From Clostridium sp. CAG:167 (GTDB taxonomy: Bacteria > Bacillota > Clostridia > Lachnospirales > Lachnospiraceae), in the NCBI GenBank assembly GCA_000433735.1, contig HF998355.1:38195-65710 (forward strand): a stretch of 27,516 nt of DNA. The letters run 5' to 3'. Positions 15,340 to 24,067 of the stretch are shown here, one piece after another. The notes beneath the pieces were generated by a model that saw nothing but the letters and a program-made list of their open reading frames with translations, had not been told where the DNA came from and ran no database searches. Made by a program: the position numbers and the translations under genes. Position 1 is the stretch's first letter, and the number at the start of each line of letters is the position of its first letter.

Positions 15340-16820
15340 GCCTTATGTCCTCCGATCTGACTGTTTCGTTCTATCGTAGTGCCGCCTTCCTGCAGATTCA
15401 TTCCCTTTAAGATGGCATTTTTCCCGTATTTATTTTTTACCCGGATCAATGCCTCCTGCATTTTTCTCTCTTTCTCCCGCTTTTCTTCATCCGCTTCCGG
15501 CTCCATAAACAATTGCATCTGCTGATAATTCGTCTCTTTTTTTTCACGCTCCCGTATCACATGATTGGCAACGATCGTTACCCGGCGGACCCACAGTGAA
15601 CTGTCAATAATCGAGTCATACAAAGCAAGCGTTTTTCCCATGATGTCCCTGGTGGAAGAAGTATGTCCACCCAGATTAACGGAACCATGCGCATGCTTTG
15701 GAATCTTTCTTCCGTATCGGTCTGTAACAACCGTTCCCTGATAACCTGCCTTTTTTACATTGTCTACATCGTATCCTATGGTCAGCACGATCTGATCTGT
15801 CACCAGCCTCTTTTCAACTAATTCTAATACAAGAAGATCCGTCATCTCCTGCACGATGAGCCTTGCCTTTTTCGTATCATACGGACATGACAGAACTTGT
15901 CCGGAACTGAGGCTGTTATTCTCCGGCTTGTAATTCCGGATGTCTTCTATGGTACATGGTTCATATCCCCAGGCATGATCGATGAGAAGTTCTGCATTTA
16001 CGCCAAACAGACGGTATAACAGTTCTTCATTGTAATACTCAGTTTCTTTTCCAAGAGAACACCTGGCCACATCTCCCATGGTATATAACCCATGCTGTTT
16101 TAGTTTTTTTGCATATCCGGGGCCTACCCGCCAGAAATCGGTGATTGGCTCATGTGCCCACAGTTTTTTCCGGTAACTTATTTCGTCAAGGCTTGCCATT
16201 CTGGCTCCTTTTTCATCCGGTTCGCAGTGCTTGGCTTCCACATCCATAGCCACCTTTGCCAGATAAAGATTCGTACCGATACCAGCCGTAGCAGTAATCC
16301 CGGTCTCGTCATAAATTACCTGCATGATCTCTCTGGCAAACTGCTCCGCCGTCTGTCCATTTCCGTGAAGGTAAGGATCTACATGAATGAATACCTCATC
16401 CACTGAATACACATGCATGTCCTCCGGTGCCACATACCGAAGATAGATTCCGTAGATCCTTGTACTGTATTCCATATACAGTGCCATCCTTGGCGGTGCC
16501 ACAAGATAATCCACCGCCAGTTCTTTGTGTTCTTTTAATTCATTCTGCTCAAAGGAACTGCCTGTAAATTTTCCTCCCGGTATCTGTCGCTGACGCATGG
16601 CATTCACCTGCTTTACCTGCTGCACAACTTCAAACAGTCTTGCTCTGCCAGATATGCCATAAGACTTTAACGATGGCGACACCGCAAGGCAGATGGTCTT
16701 TTCCGTTCTGGAAGCATCTGCCACCACCAGGTTTGTAGTCAACGGATTTAGTCCTCTCTCTGCACATTCTACCGATGCGTAGAAAGACTTAAGATCAATG
16801 GCTATATACATTTTTCTCAT
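15336..16820 (-). CDS. Y-family DNA polymerase (UvrX/UmuC-like)
   Basis: Translesion DNA polymerase, 494 aa, copying past damaged bases. The catalytic carboxylates are visible: Asp9 in MYIAIDLKSFYASVE and Asp141-Glu142 in YSVDEVF. ATAGIGTNLYLAKVAMD and the helix-hairpin-helix-like WRVGPGYAKKLKQHGLYTMGD follow, then a little-finger region (about 300-420). A charged C-terminus includes QMQLFMEPEADEE, where QLFME could be a sliding-clamp binding site. The ATG at 16820 (MRKMYIAID) is preferred because AAGGAAAGG lies directly upstream. It begins 10 bases after the subtilase stop and overlaps yolD-like by ATGA. Length is somewhat longer than DinB (Pol IV), consistent with the UvrX/UmuC branch. Confidence 0.9.
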   Translation of the reverse strand: MRKMYIAIDLKSFYASVECAERGLNPLTTNLVVADASRTEKTICLAVSPSLKSYGISGRARLFEVVQQVKQVNAMRQRQIPGGKFTGSSFEQNELKEHKELAVDYLVAPPRMALYMEYSTRIYGIYLRYVAPEDMHVYSVDEVFIHVDPYLHGNGQTAEQFAREIMQVIYDETGITATAGIGTNLYLAKVAMDVEAKHCEPDEKGARMASLDEISYRKKLWAHEPITDFWRVGPGYAKKLKQHGLYTMGDVARCSLGKETEYYNEELLYRLFGVNAELLIDHAWGYEPCTIEDIRNYKPENNSLSSGQVLSCPYDTKKARLIVQEMTDLLVLELVEKRLVTDQIVLTIGYDVDNVKKAGYQGTVVTDRYGRKIPKHAHGSVNLGGHTSSTRDIMGKTLALYDSIIDSSLWVRRVTIVANHVIREREKKETNYQQMQLFMEPEADEEKREKERKMQEALIRVKNKYGKNAILKGMNLQEGGTTIERNSQIGGHKA

Positions 16821-16830
16821 ACCTTTCCTT

Positions 16831-18556
16831 TTATTCCACCAGATCCCCTTTGGCACACAACCGCCCCCATCCTTCCCGATTGTTGGGATATACCCCTGTC
16901 TCAGACAAGGGCCTGGCGTTTCCGGTTAAAAACGCCCGCATCTTCTCCCCATACAAGTATGGGTCATTTCCTTCTACCATCCCCCACTGCATCCAGAGAG
17001 CCGCCGCCCCTGTGACAAAGGGGCATGCCATGGAAGTCCCTGTCCTTGCCGTATATCCACCACCGGGACTGCAGGAAATCACATCCACTCCCGGTGCCAC
17101 AAGATCCGGCTTGATCCGGGAACTGTCCAAGGGACCTCTTCCGCTAAACGGTGCATACGTCCTTGTCCTGGCGTTGTACGCCCCTACCGTTATAACATTT
17201 CCCGCTGTTCCGGGGATCGTTACAGTATTTTCCGTGGTTCCTGTAAAAAAAGCCGTCTGGCTTCCTATGTTACTGCCGGATGGCAGCCAGATCTCCACCA
17301 GTCCATCAGATACCTGCACCGGTTCAAAGGTAAGTCGCCAAATGCCGCTTTGTATCTGGCTGTCCCTCGCCGTCATTTCCACCAGAAGTTCCCGTTGGAA
17401 TACATAGGGAGAAGGTTCTCTCTGGTATACCTGGATCACCGCCCCTCCTAACATCCACTGCTGCCTTCCGGTTCCCGACACCACCACGCTCTGACTGGCG
17501 CCTCCCGGTGCCTCCAGGGTAAATACAAAAGAATCCTGCCAGTAGCTGTAGCACCAGAATCCCATATTTCTCTCGCCTTCCGCCATATTCAGTTCAAAAA
17601 TCCGGCTCTCTCTTTCATTTAATCTAAATTGTATGTGCCGGTTTAGATTTCCCTCATTGCCGGCACCAACGACAATATTGTTCCTCCCATAGTATACCAT
17701 CTGATCCAGATAAGTATCCAGCAAAGAACGGCCACTGTGATTTCCATAACTGGTGCCATAACTGAGATTCAAAGCCAGAGGCTGTCCTCTTTCTGCCGCC
17801 ATCTCTTTCGCCCGCCATTTTGCAGCAAAAGTCAACAGCCATCATCATCTGCGCACTCTGGGGTTTAGAAACCCCAGCAGGACTTTTCATTTTTACTACC
17901 AGGATATCCGCCTCATAGGCAATGCCACGGTTCACCCCGCGGCTGGCTCTTCCATTGCCAGCCACGATCCCTGCCACATGGGTTCCATGGCCGGACAGGT
18001 CCCGGAATGGAGCTCTCCCTGCCTGTAAAAATCCATTTAATTCTTCTTCATCATAATAACGCCCCTGTAAGTACCCTTCCGGGGCATTCCCATCACTTTC
18101 TGTCATATCCCACAAGCCGATGAGTCTTGTGGTACCATCCTCTTTTCTGAAATCCGGATGAAACAGATCGATCCCAGAATCCACAATCCCTGCCAGAACC
18201 CCTTTACCACTCAGCCGGTAAGGAGCCTCATACAATGTCGAAACACAAGACACAATCCTTCCATCTACCACTTCATAATCAAGATTTCTCGGCAGCTCGA
18301 TATAGACAACCTGATGGATTTCTGCCAGTTTTCCAAGGCCTTGTCTGTCAAGATCCGCCACCCCATATCCAAGGGACAGTCTGGTAAATCTGCCGATCTG
18401 CTCTTCTATCGCCGCCTCCTCTCCTACATACCGGAACACCACCTGCCAGGTTCCATCATCCGGCTGATAAGCATTTCCCAACAGCGCACTGTCCTGTCTG
18501 ACTGCCTCCGGAACATCCAGAGACAAAGACAGCAGTGTATCGTATTTCTCACTCAT
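16831..18556 (-). pseudogene. Csp-like subtilisin-family serine protease, frameshifted
   Basis: Subtilase (S8) gene split over two frames: 18556 to about 17828 and about 17826 to 16831. Frame A carries the propeptide-like N-terminus, catalytic Asp126 (GIVDSGID) and His190 (SGHGTHVAG). Frame B carries GAGNEG, a jelly-roll-like insert, and the catalytic Ser in GTSMACPF. Deleting one T from the TTTT run (minus strand, 17830-17827) gives a continuous protein of about 574 aa with ...VDFAAKW... at the junction. There is no signal peptide. The layout resembles the Csp germination proteases of clostridia. Start ATG 18556 follows AAGGGAG and overlaps the sigK stop by ATGA. It may be a real mutation, phase-variable, or a sequence error. 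The protease family is certain; a role in germination is inferred. Confidence 0.85.
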
Positions 18557-19209
18557 ATGAGTTCTCCCTTTTCATACGCCTTACGGAGTTTTTGCAATGC
18601 TTTTTTTTCAATGCGGCTTACATAACTACGGGAAATCCCCATTTTTTTAGCAATTTCTCTCTGGGTCACCTCCGGCCTTTCTTTCTGGCTGGCCTGCTCC
18701 GGTACTCCATACCTGAGCCTTATGATCTTTTTTTCCCTCCCGGTGAGACATTCTTCTATATACCCGTACAGTTTCGAGATATTGTCTTCCAGTTCCAGCC
18801 GTCCCAGCACATCTTCCTCTTCACTCTCCAATACATCCAGAAAATTCAGGCTGTTTCCTTCTCCATCATCCCCTCCTAACGGTTCATAAAGAAAGACCTC
18901 TCTGGATTGTTTTTTATCACTGCGAAAGGTCATCAATAGTTCATTCTCTATACATCTTGAGGCATAGGTTGCCAGGCGCACGCCTTTTCCCTGCCGGTAT
19001 GTGTCAATGGCTTTAATAAGACCGATGGTGCCAATGGATATCAGATCCTCCACCGGATGGTCAAAGTTACTATATTTTTTTACCAGGAATGCAACAAGGC
19101 GGAGATTCCGTTCAATCAAAATTCTCCTGGCCTCTCTGTCCCCGTCTTCCCATTGTGCCACCAGTTTTAATTCCTCCTGCTGACTCAGTGGTTGTGGAAA
19201 TGATTGCAT
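18553..19209 (-). CDS. sigK: Sporulation sigma factor SigK-like
   Basis: Sigma-70 family factor, 218 aa, most like SigK, the late mother-cell sigma factor. The N-terminal SFPQPLS, region 2 (RNLRLVAFLVKKYSN, DLISIGTIGLIKAIDTYR, LATYASRCIENELLM) and region 4 (EVTQREIAKKMGISRSYVSRIEKKAL) are complete. The pro-sequence that B. subtilis SigK carries before this N-terminal phrase is absent, as in C. difficile SigK. The ATG at 19209 follows GGAGG 6 bases upstream; longer frames lack a site. It overlaps the subtilase start by ATGA. SigE is an alternative label, but the FPQPLS start favours SigK. A SigE-like -10 box lies upstream. Confidence 0.85.
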   Translation of the reverse strand: MQSFPQPLSQQEELKLVAQWEDGDREARRILIERNLRLVAFLVKKYSNFDHPVEDLISIGTIGLIKAIDTYRQGKGVRLATYASRCIENELLMTFRSDKKQSREVFLYEPLGGDDGEGNSLNFLDVLESEEEDVLGRLELEDNISKLYGYIEECLTGREKKIIRLRYGVPEQASQKERPEVTQREIAKKMGISRSYVSRIEKKALQKLRKAYEKGELI

Positions 19210-19269
19210 TCTGCACCTCCAGACATTCATTGAGTTTCCCAAAAACAATGCTTTTGGGGGGTTATAATC

Positions 19270-19277
19270 AATGTATG
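19270..19277 (-). promoter_or_regulatory. Possible SigE-type -10 element of sigK
   Basis: Minus-strand CATACATT matches the CATACANT -10 consensus of B. subtilis SigE, which transcribes sigK there. The -35 (ATA-like) is not clear. A small hairpin, CCCAAAA...TTTTGGG, lies in the leader at about 19237-19256. An alternative weak sigma-A reading (TGGACA, 18 bases, TTATAA) overlaps. Confidence 0.4.
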
Positions 19278-19332
19278 ACCTTTTTTGTCCATAAGTGCAT
19301 GACCACCCTATTTTTTCCCGACAGCCTTGATC

Positions 19333-20109
19333 TTATCCCAGTGCCACATCCAGTACCATCATAAGTGCAAAGCCCACCGCTGTTCCGATGGTTCCAATAT
19401 TTGTATGTTCACCACTTTGGGATTCCGGAATCAGTTCCTCCACTACCACATAGATCATGGCTCCCGCCGCAAAAGATAAAAGATACGGCAAAACCGGTGA
19501 AATAGAGCCGGCAATGAGAATCGTGATAAAACCACCCACCGGCTCTACGATTCCGGACAAAATACCACAGAGAAATGCTTTTCTTTTACTCATCCCTTCT
19601 CCGCAAAGAGGCATAGACACGATGGCCCCCTCTGGGAAATTCTGGATAGCAATACCAATTGCCAGTGCCAGTGCTCCCATGGTGCTGATACCGCTTCCCG
19701 CCATCATGGCCCCGGCAAAGGCCACACCCACAGACATCCCTTCCGGAATATTGTGAAGCGTAACAGCAAATACCATCATGGTAGTTTTTTTCCAGGCTGC
19801 CGGTACCCCCTCCGGTTTGTCCCCGTCCAGATGCAGATGCGGGATTACTGTATCCAGCACAAGCAAAAAACCGATCCCCAGCATAAAGCCGATCAATGCC
19901 GGCAGCCAGGCCGGTTTTCCCTGTGCCTCAGCCATCTCAATGGATGGGATCAAAAGGGACCACACCGAAGCTGCTATCATAACGCCGGAAGCAAAACCCA
20001 GCAACAATTTTTTAACCCGGCTTCCCAGTCCATTTTTCAACAAAAAAACCATAGCCGCCCCCAATGCTGTTCCTGCAAAAGGTATGGTCAGGATAATCCA
20101 TTCTGTCAT
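19333..20109 (-). CDS. ZIP-family divalent metal transporter
   Basis: Membrane transporter, 258 aa, of the ZIP (GufA-like) family, moving zinc or other divalent metals into the cytoplasm. The two metal-binding signatures are HNIPEG (119-124, helix IV) and QNFPEG (156-161, helix V), with EPVGG after them. Seven to eight hydrophobic segments are visible, and a short acidic/His stretch, HLHLDGDKPEG, lies in the large loop. The ATG overlaps the stop of the Ca2+-ATPase gene by ATGA, so translation is coupled to it. The pairing suggests a shared role in metal or calcium homeostasis. Exact metal is unknown. Confidence 0.9.
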   Translation of the reverse strand: MTEWIILTIPFAGTALGAAMVFLLKNGLGSRVKKLLLGFASGVMIAASVWSLLIPSIEMAEAQGKPAWLPALIGFMLGIGFLLVLDTVIPHLHLDGDKPEGVPAAWKKTTMMVFAVTLHNIPEGMSVGVAFAGAMMAGSGISTMGALALAIGIAIQNFPEGAIVSMPLCGEGMSKRKAFLCGILSGIVEPVGGFITILIAGSISPVLPYLLSFAAGAMIYVVVEELIPESQSGEHTNIGTIGTAVGFALMMVLDVALG

Positions 20110-22760
20110 GCGTTTCCTCTCTTTTCTTTATACCAGATCCGGATGGCTTTACGCACCATATCCACCGGGATGATCAAAAGTCCCATGACCATAGCTACCA
20201 TGAGACCACGGCCACTTAATGCCGTCGTGTGGAACACTTTTCCACCGATCTGTATCATTACTGTCTGCAAAATGAAGATCATTCCCATAACCAGCAGAAA
20301 GTTCTTATTTTCATGAATATGCTCCAACAGATGGAAGCGTTCGCTCCGTGTGTTAAAACTGTTAAAAATTACTGCGTAGATAAAAAATGCAAACATAAAA
20401 GTTTTCTTATAAAGTTCCGGATCTTTGCACACATCCGGCATCACAAAATCTGTGATACCAAAGGCATTTTCCAGAATGATAATACAGCCCACTGTAATAA
20501 ACAAGGCGCTGACCCCAATGGCTGATCTGATATATCCGGTAAGAATGTCATCCGTTCTTTTGGCCGGTTTTTCATCCATATAACGCTGCAAGATTGGTTC
20601 CTTGCCAAATGCCATGGCTGCCAGCGTATCCATAATGAGATTGATCCACAAAATCTGGACAATGGAAAAAGGCTCTGTCCATCCAAGAATCGGTGCAATA
20701 ATATTGATAAATAAGGTACTGATATTTACCGTCAGCTGAAAGATCAAAAATTTTGCTACGGAACGAGCCATTGTACGGCTGTTGAGAATACAATCCTTGA
20801 TGGATGCCAGACTGTTGTTCAGGATCACTACATCCCCGGCTTCCTGTGCCACTGCCGTTCCGTCTCCCATGGCAAAACCTACATCTGCCTGCTTTAATGC
20901 CGGTGCATCATTTACCCCGTCACCCGTCATTCCACATACATCTTCTCTTTCCTGCGCCAGTGTTACCAGTCTCTTTTTATCCAATGGCTTGGCACGGCTT
21001 ACCACTCTTAATTTCGGCAGCACTTCTTTTAACTCGTCGTCCGTCATCTGCTCCATTTTATCATGCGTCAGTGCCAGCTCCGTCTTCTCATCTTCTATGA
21101 TCCCTGCTTCTTTGGCGATGGCAACTGCTGTCTCTTCTGCATCTCCTGTAACCATTACTACCTGGATACCGGCTTTTCTCAGAACATTTACCGTCTCCAC
21201 CGCATCCGAGCGTACATTGTCTCTCAGACATAAAACTGCCATCAAGAGAATCTGATCTCCCCGGATCTTTGCTACTGAAAGAAGTTTCATTGTCCTCTGT
21301 GCCTGCATATGCATCTGCTGCTGCAAAGCCTCACAGTCCTTTTTCGTAAATTCTTTTTCCTGTCCATCCTTGTCCACATAATGTGTGACCCGGTGAATGA
21401 TCTGTTCCGTCGCACCCTTCCAGTAAATCGTTCCATCTTCTAAATGCACGGTGGCACACTTTTTCTCTGAATCAAATCCATGGATTTCTTTGATCTTTTC
21501 AAAATTTTCTTTATCTTCATACTGTTTTCCCATGGCGTAAGTCAGCAGTGCCCGATCCATGTTGTTGCTTCCCACTGCCTTTCCCTCGGAAACTCTGGCC
21601 AGATTGTTCAATACAATGGCACGGAGAAATTCTTCTCCGGAAAAATCCTGCACAACTTCTCCGCTTCCCAGGATAAATTCTACCACCGAAAGATTACCCT
21701 CCGTAATGGTTCCCGTCTTGTCACTGAACAGAAGGTTCATGTACGCGGAATCCGAAAACTGGGCCTTGTGACTTACCAGGATGTTCATTTTATACATAGA
21801 CTCCGTGTTCATGGACTGCACCAGACTGTTCATAAGAGGAAGTCCTTCCGGCACTGCCATGATCACAATAGACGCCATCAGCATAACCGCCTCTGCTATA
21901 AGCAAAAATACATAAGCCGGTGTTACCGGTACACTACTCCGAAACAGTGTTAAAACCACCTGCAGTACTCCTGCCACGCAGGCAGCTGTCACGCCAATCC
22001 GTCCAATGCCTGCCGCCACCTTTTCCAGTTTCAGCGTAGAAGTGTCCTTTCGCTCCTGTGCCTCCTTGTCATTCAAAGAGGCATTGATCTTGCCAAGTTC
22101 CGACTCTCCTCCAATCACGGTAGCCACCATGTACGCCTCACCACTGGTTACCACGGATCCCATGAATACCTTTACCGGGCAGTTATAATCCGTGCTGTCC
22201 GCCTCCTGGAGTGAATCCGCTTCTACCTTGGTTTCCTCTCTGGATTCGCCGTTTAACGCCGCCTGGGAAACCTTTATGCTGCCCTCTATCAAAAGTCCGT
22301 CTGCCGGTACCTTGTCTCCGGCCTGGATCAGCACCGTATCCCCTTTTACGATTTCTCCTGTAGGGATCTTAAAAAGCCGTCCATCCCGCATCACCTTGGC
22401 AAAGGTTTTGTTGTATTCATCCTGCAGTGCCTGACTTCTGGTAGTATTCCGGTATTCAGACAAAGTCCCAAAGCCGGTAGCCAGTCCAATAGCCACAAAG
22501 ATACTTATAATCTCAACCACATCACCTTCCCCTGCCATGGCCGGAATATAAGCACCTAATACCGCCAATATGATCTTCAGTGCCAGCGCACCGCATAAAA
22601 TCTTGATCCAGATATCATCAAAAGCCCCCAGAAACATGCTCCACAAAGAAGCCGGTTCCTGTCTTTCCAGTTCATTGACACCGTATTTTGCCGCACTTTC
22701 CTTTACCTGATCTTCTGTCAGTCCCTGCAGCCACTCTTTCTTATCTTTCCATCTCATCAT
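20106..22760 (-). CDS. Calcium-translocating P-type ATPase (PMCA/SERCA-like)
   Basis: Membrane ion pump, 884 aa, expected to export Ca2+ using ATP. Key residues: NGES actuator motif (170-173), PEGLP in helix M4 (304-308, Ca2+-binding), phosphorylation site DKTGT (Asp347), KGA (448-450) in the nucleotide domain, TGDGVND (612-618), and NLIMD in M6 (Asn707, Asp711). The M4 and M6 residues are those of Ca2+ pumps rather than of heavy-metal pumps. It starts MMRWKDKKEW with AAAGGAG 8 bases upstream; a longer frame has no site. It is the first gene of a two-gene operon with the ZIP transporter. Ion specificity is inferred from motifs. Confidence 0.92.
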   Translation of the reverse strand: MMRWKDKKEWLQGLTEDQVKESAAKYGVNELERQEPASLWSMFLGAFDDIWIKILCGALALKIILAVLGAYIPAMAGEGDVVEIISIFVAIGLATGFGTLSEYRNTTRSQALQDEYNKTFAKVMRDGRLFKIPTGEIVKGDTVLIQAGDKVPADGLLIEGSIKVSQAALNGESREETKVEADSLQEADSTDYNCPVKVFMGSVVTSGEAYMVATVIGGESELGKINASLNDKEAQERKDTSTLKLEKVAAGIGRIGVTAACVAGVLQVVLTLFRSSVPVTPAYVFLLIAEAVMLMASIVIMAVPEGLPLMNSLVQSMNTESMYKMNILVSHKAQFSDSAYMNLLFSDKTGTITEGNLSVVEFILGSGEVVQDFSGEEFLRAIVLNNLARVSEGKAVGSNNMDRALLTYAMGKQYEDKENFEKIKEIHGFDSEKKCATVHLEDGTIYWKGATEQIIHRVTHYVDKDGQEKEFTKKDCEALQQQMHMQAQRTMKLLSVAKIRGDQILLMAVLCLRDNVRSDAVETVNVLRKAGIQVVMVTGDAEETAVAIAKEAGIIEDEKTELALTHDKMEQMTDDELKEVLPKLRVVSRAKPLDKKRLVTLAQEREDVCGMTGDGVNDAPALKQADVGFAMGDGTAVAQEAGDVVILNNSLASIKDCILNSRTMARSVAKFLIFQLTVNISTLFINIIAPILGWTEPFSIVQILWINLIMDTLAAMAFGKEPILQRYMDEKPAKRTDDILTGYIRSAIGVSALFITVGCIIILENAFGITDFVMPDVCKDPELYKKTFMFAFFIYAVIFNSFNTRSERFHLLEHIHENKNFLLVMGMIFILQTVMIQIGGKVFHTTALSGRGLMVAMVMGLLIIPVDMVRKAIRIWYKEKRGNA

Positions 22761-22817
22761 GATAAGCGCTCCTTTCCTTTTACTCAATATAACCAAAAAT
22801 TCTGTCATAATTCTGTT

Positions 22818-22846
22818 ATTCTACCATGAAACTGGCAGGCTGGCAA
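22818..22846 (-). promoter_or_regulatory. Promoter of the P-ATPase/ZIP operon
   Basis: Minus-strand -35 TTGCCA (22846-22841), 17-base spacer, -10 TAGAAT (22823-22818). A CCGCAATATATC repeat lies just outside the -35 box. Confidence 0.7.
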
Positions 22847-22848
22847 CA

Positions 22849-22860
22849 CCGCAATATATC
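22849..22860. repeat. Third copy of the CCGCAATATATC unit
   Basis: Direct copy of the inner part of the 20-bp inverted repeat next to it, located 2 bases upstream of the -35 box of the P-ATPase promoter. It could be a regulator site or a duplicated fragment of the hairpin. Confidence 0.6.
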
Positions 22861-22861
22861 C

Positions 22862-22908
22862 AAATAGCCGCAATATATCAATTGTTTTTTGATATATTGC
22901 GGCTATTT
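22862..22908. repeat. Perfect 20-bp inverted repeat after the FliB-like gene
   Basis: Arms AAATAGCCGCAATATATCAA (22862-22881) and the exact reverse complement (22889-22908), with a 7-base loop TTGTTTT. It begins one base after the FliB-like stop codon. It would form a strong RNA hairpin but has no U-tract on either strand, so it is not a textbook terminator. Confidence 0.85.
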
Positions 22909-22909
22909 A

Positions 22910-24046
22910 TCAAAAAAGAACCATAAACGCAAATGCATAAGTCAATACATCCGGATGAATCGACTCCTGGATTGCCGGGTACACATGCTTTTCCATCACT
23001 TTGGTATGCTCAAAAATCCGACCAAGTTCCGCCATGAGAGGAAAATAATCCTCTTTTCCATCCTCTTTCCAAATACACGGCAAAACCTCTGAAAGGATTA
23101 TATAATTGCACGCGCTGCTAAGCAACATCTGCAAAAAATCTTCTTCTTTGCAAAAATACAGACACTTTGCGAGGTAACTGGCATACAGTTTTCTCTTTGC
23201 CAGAAACTGTTCCTCCGCAGGATTTTTATTTTTCTCCCAAAGCAGACGCACATATCTTTTTCGCTTGGCGTCATCCAAACCAAACACGGCATCATTCCAG
23301 AGAACGCGGGTTTTCGCCCGGAGATTCGTCTGACGGATAATGCGGCAGAACACATCCACAACAGAAGAAATCACTTCCCATGCCGAATGTTCCAAATCTT
23401 CCTTTGACATACTTTCCTGCACCAGTTCAAATTCCTGTAAAACAGAGGAAATCGTTTCCTCATTGGGAATTTCAATGCTTCCCGCCTTTTTCTTTTCCCC
23501 GGAAAACGCATCTGTATAAAGATACAAAACTGACGCCATACCGATTCCCAGCGGAATGGATTCTTCCTGCAAAATGTCCATGCAAACACTCATAAATTCC
23601 GCCATTTTGTCCGCGAAAGGAAGATTTTCTTTCTCTCCATCCTCAATCAGATAAACCGGTCCCTCATGCAAAAAAATCCTCTTCAGCACCTCTTCACATG
23701 AATGATTCAGCATAGAAAAAGTAGTTCTTCCTTCAATATTCAGGCAAGCCCTTGGAAAAAGTCTGCATGTATTTCCCATGTGTTCCGGGCCATATTCCTG
23801 ATAAATCTTGCAAAGTCCCTCTTCATTTAAAAACGGACACACTCTCTCTTCCGTCATCTTTATATAATAATTTCCATCTGTCTGACCGATATTCTTTTTC
23901 ACATATTTACTAAACGCCCCGTGTGAAGCCTGGTAAAAGTCATATGTTTCTTTGTCAAGCGCAATATCCCAGCCGCTGCAGCAAGTATTTTTGCAGGCTG
24001 AACCGGAACAGACAAAGGAATCAAAAAAATCTAGTTTGTAGGACAT
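22910..24046 (-). CDS. FliB-like (lysine N-methylase family) Cys-rich protein
   Basis: Protein of 378 aa similar to FliB, a flagellin lysine N-methylase family. The N-terminal Cys cluster resembles YkgJ-type Fe-S/Zn sites: CSGSACKNTCC (Cys13, 18, 22, 23), then CPFLNEEGLC (Cys70, 79), Cys94 and Cys101. The rest is mainly helical with no further motif I recognise. No flagellar gene is in the window, so a methylation target in the adjacent biosynthetic pathway, or a redox role, is possible. The ATG at 24046 follows GAAGG and lies 21 bases after the hydrolase gene, so it ends the operon. Family membership is moderately sure; the substrate is unknown. Confidence 0.75.
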   Translation of the reverse strand: MSYKLDFFDSFVCSGSACKNTCCSGWDIALDKETYDFYQASHGAFSKYVKKNIGQTDGNYYIKMTEERVCPFLNEEGLCKIYQEYGPEHMGNTCRLFPRACLNIEGRTTFSMLNHSCEEVLKRIFLHEGPVYLIEDGEKENLPFADKMAEFMSVCMDILQEESIPLGIGMASVLYLYTDAFSGEKKKAGSIEIPNEETISSVLQEFELVQESMSKEDLEHSAWEVISSVVDVFCRIIRQTNLRAKTRVLWNDAVFGLDDAKRKRYVRLLWEKNKNPAEEQFLAKRKLYASYLAKCLYFCKEEDFLQMLLSSACNYIILSEVLPCIWKEDGKEDYFPLMAELGRIFEHTKVMEKHVYPAIQESIHPDVLTYAFAFMVLF

Positions 24047-24067
24047 TGTGCACCTTCTTCTCTTTTA

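Noticed and set aside
17824..17836. Programmed +1 frameshift site in the subtilase
   Set aside because: The sequence GAC TTT TGC lacks a known slippery pattern (no prfB-like stop or Shine-Dalgarno); a run-length indel explains it more simply.
22862..22908. Classical Rho-independent terminator
   Set aside because: The stem is perfect but neither strand has a T-run after it, so I list it as an inverted repeat only.
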